Positions 62,952 through 64,000 of a DNA stretch of 64,000 bases are shown here, one piece after another (the stretch's first letter is position 1; every line of letters starts with the position of its first letter). The position numbers and the translations under genes were made by a program. The notes beneath the pieces are model-generated. The model saw nothing but the letters and a program-made list of their open reading frames with translations. It was not told the origin of the DNA and did not search any database. Source of the DNA: Struthidea cinerea (Eukaryota > Chordata > Aves > Passeriformes > Corcoracidae); the NCBI GenBank assembly GCA_013397865.1, contig VZTI01000468.1, positions 460,907 to 524,906 on the forward strand, given 5' to 3'.

Positions 62952-64000
62952 GTAGGAAATCCAACTACTTGCCTGTTTTATTTTTCACCTGAGTGTTACT
63001 TTTGAGGATTTATCAATTACCAGTCATCCCAAGATAAAACTCTACTCACCTTGCACAAGAGGTCATCATCGGAGCTGGGCTGGAAGTTTTGTACTTGGGT
63101 TGTGGAACTGAGAGAAGAGTGTGTTAAACTGCAGGGCAGTTGTTGTGCAGTGACAATCTGAAACAGCATTTTAGGGGCAACAGACAGTGTGTTTGTTTTC
63201 TAGTGGGCCATTATTTTCAATCGTATTAAAAATGTTAGCTCAGATTTACAAAAGCCAAAGAAACTGAGTCAGCCCTTTGCTCTGGAGAATGTGATGAAAC
63301 CCAAAACTTCTTTTTCCTCACACTTCCTATTTCTGCTTTTGTGGTTTAACCACAAAACAATGTTCTTGTATTTCCTGAAACTACTGAGCTCGAGCCAAGA
63401 GAGGGTGTGAATTCTAGTTTGCTTGCACTGCTGCCTGAAGTTTTCTTTGAACTTAGTGTCATTTGTAAATGATACTATTTCTAGAATATGTATGTAAAGG
63501 AAAAAGCCAGATATTGTTAGCCAACTTCTAAAAGTAATTTTATTAAGAGCATGGAAGGATCATTAGTCTAGAGGTTGCCAAATGCTAAAACTATGGAGAG
63601 TATGATAAAAAACTTCAGGAAATAATAACCAGTGGCGTGCTATTGTTTTGTTGTCAGTAAAAATGGGAGATCAGTTTTTAACAGTGCCTGCTGATGAATC
63701 TCTCATAAAGACAGGTTTTTTTGTTTCTATGTTAAACTTGCATTTGAAGTAGATTCTAGGAGCTTGCTCTCTCAAAAAAACAACGTGCCACTTACAAACT
63801 GGGGATGCTGATTTGGCATTCACCTGTACAGAGTTTTTAGAGAAACCTTGTGTCTCTGAGCAGGCTTTAACTACTAGATCCCTTGAAATTCTGTGTAGCT
63901 GTCTGGCAACTTGAGCTCTTCGCTGTTTGAGGGTGCTCTTCACTCCAAATTGGTTTACTCCTCCAGTGTTTCTGTCTGCCCAAATGTGTAGCACTAATCA
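62952..64000 (+). other. Intron, 5' part
   Basis: No exon, repeat or other feature recognised up to the window end. The minus-strand frame at 63671-63994 has no domain. Confidence 0.82.

Noticed and set aside
1..64000. CRISPR arrays, operons, phage or bacterial defence systems
   Set aside because: The sequence is intron-containing vertebrate DNA; no spaced repeats or clustered co-directional open frames exist.

Overview
The window is vertebrate nuclear DNA, almost certainly from a bird and probably a songbird. Every reading frame that makes sense is a short exon bounded by AG and GT splice sites inside AT-rich introns. The interspersed repeats are CR1 LINE fragments of the avian kind. One antisense repeat (about 3431-3553) joins a tRNA-Ile-like head to a CR1-X-like tail, the structure of the passerine TguSINE1 family. 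No bacterial or viral coding system is present.

The whole window lies inside one plus-strand gene that I recognise as WDFY3 (ALFY), a very large BEACH-family scaffold for selective macroautophagy of protein aggregates. I place 31 consecutive coding exons between 442 and 62951. They splice into one uninterrupted frame of 5,556 nt (1,852 codons), about residues 61-1912 in mammalian numbering, with intron phases matching at all 30 complete junctions. The first coding exons lie upstream. The BEACH, WD40 and FYVE parts lie downstream. What is here is the N-terminal armadillo/HEAT-like alpha-solenoid (exons at 442-37389), a concanavalin A/laminin-G-like domain (about 38733-45148) and the following helical region (45779-62951).

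Layout: 1-8287 holds one exon and the largest intron (7.7 kb), with a tRNA-derived SINE, a T/G-rich stretch able to form a G-quadruplex, and a 73-bp tandem duplication. 8288-27854 holds ten solenoid exons with two CR1 3' ends. 27855-38732 has the 5.3-kb intron, a 1.5-kb CR1 with a dead reverse transcriptase, and another CR1 tail. 38733-45148 encodes the lectin-like fold. 45149-48342 holds a nested cluster: two opposed CR1 fragments, the sense one split by a 681-bp solo LTR with a 6-bp target-site duplication. 48343-62951 encodes eleven more helical-region exons and includes a 102-bp mini-intron, a CR1 tail and a 62-base assembly gap just upstream of an exon.

I found no previously undescribed system. 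The observations most worth checking are the tRNA-Ile SINE, the nested LTR, an in-frame 45-nt alternative donor in the exon at 60033, and symmetric exons that could be cassettes.
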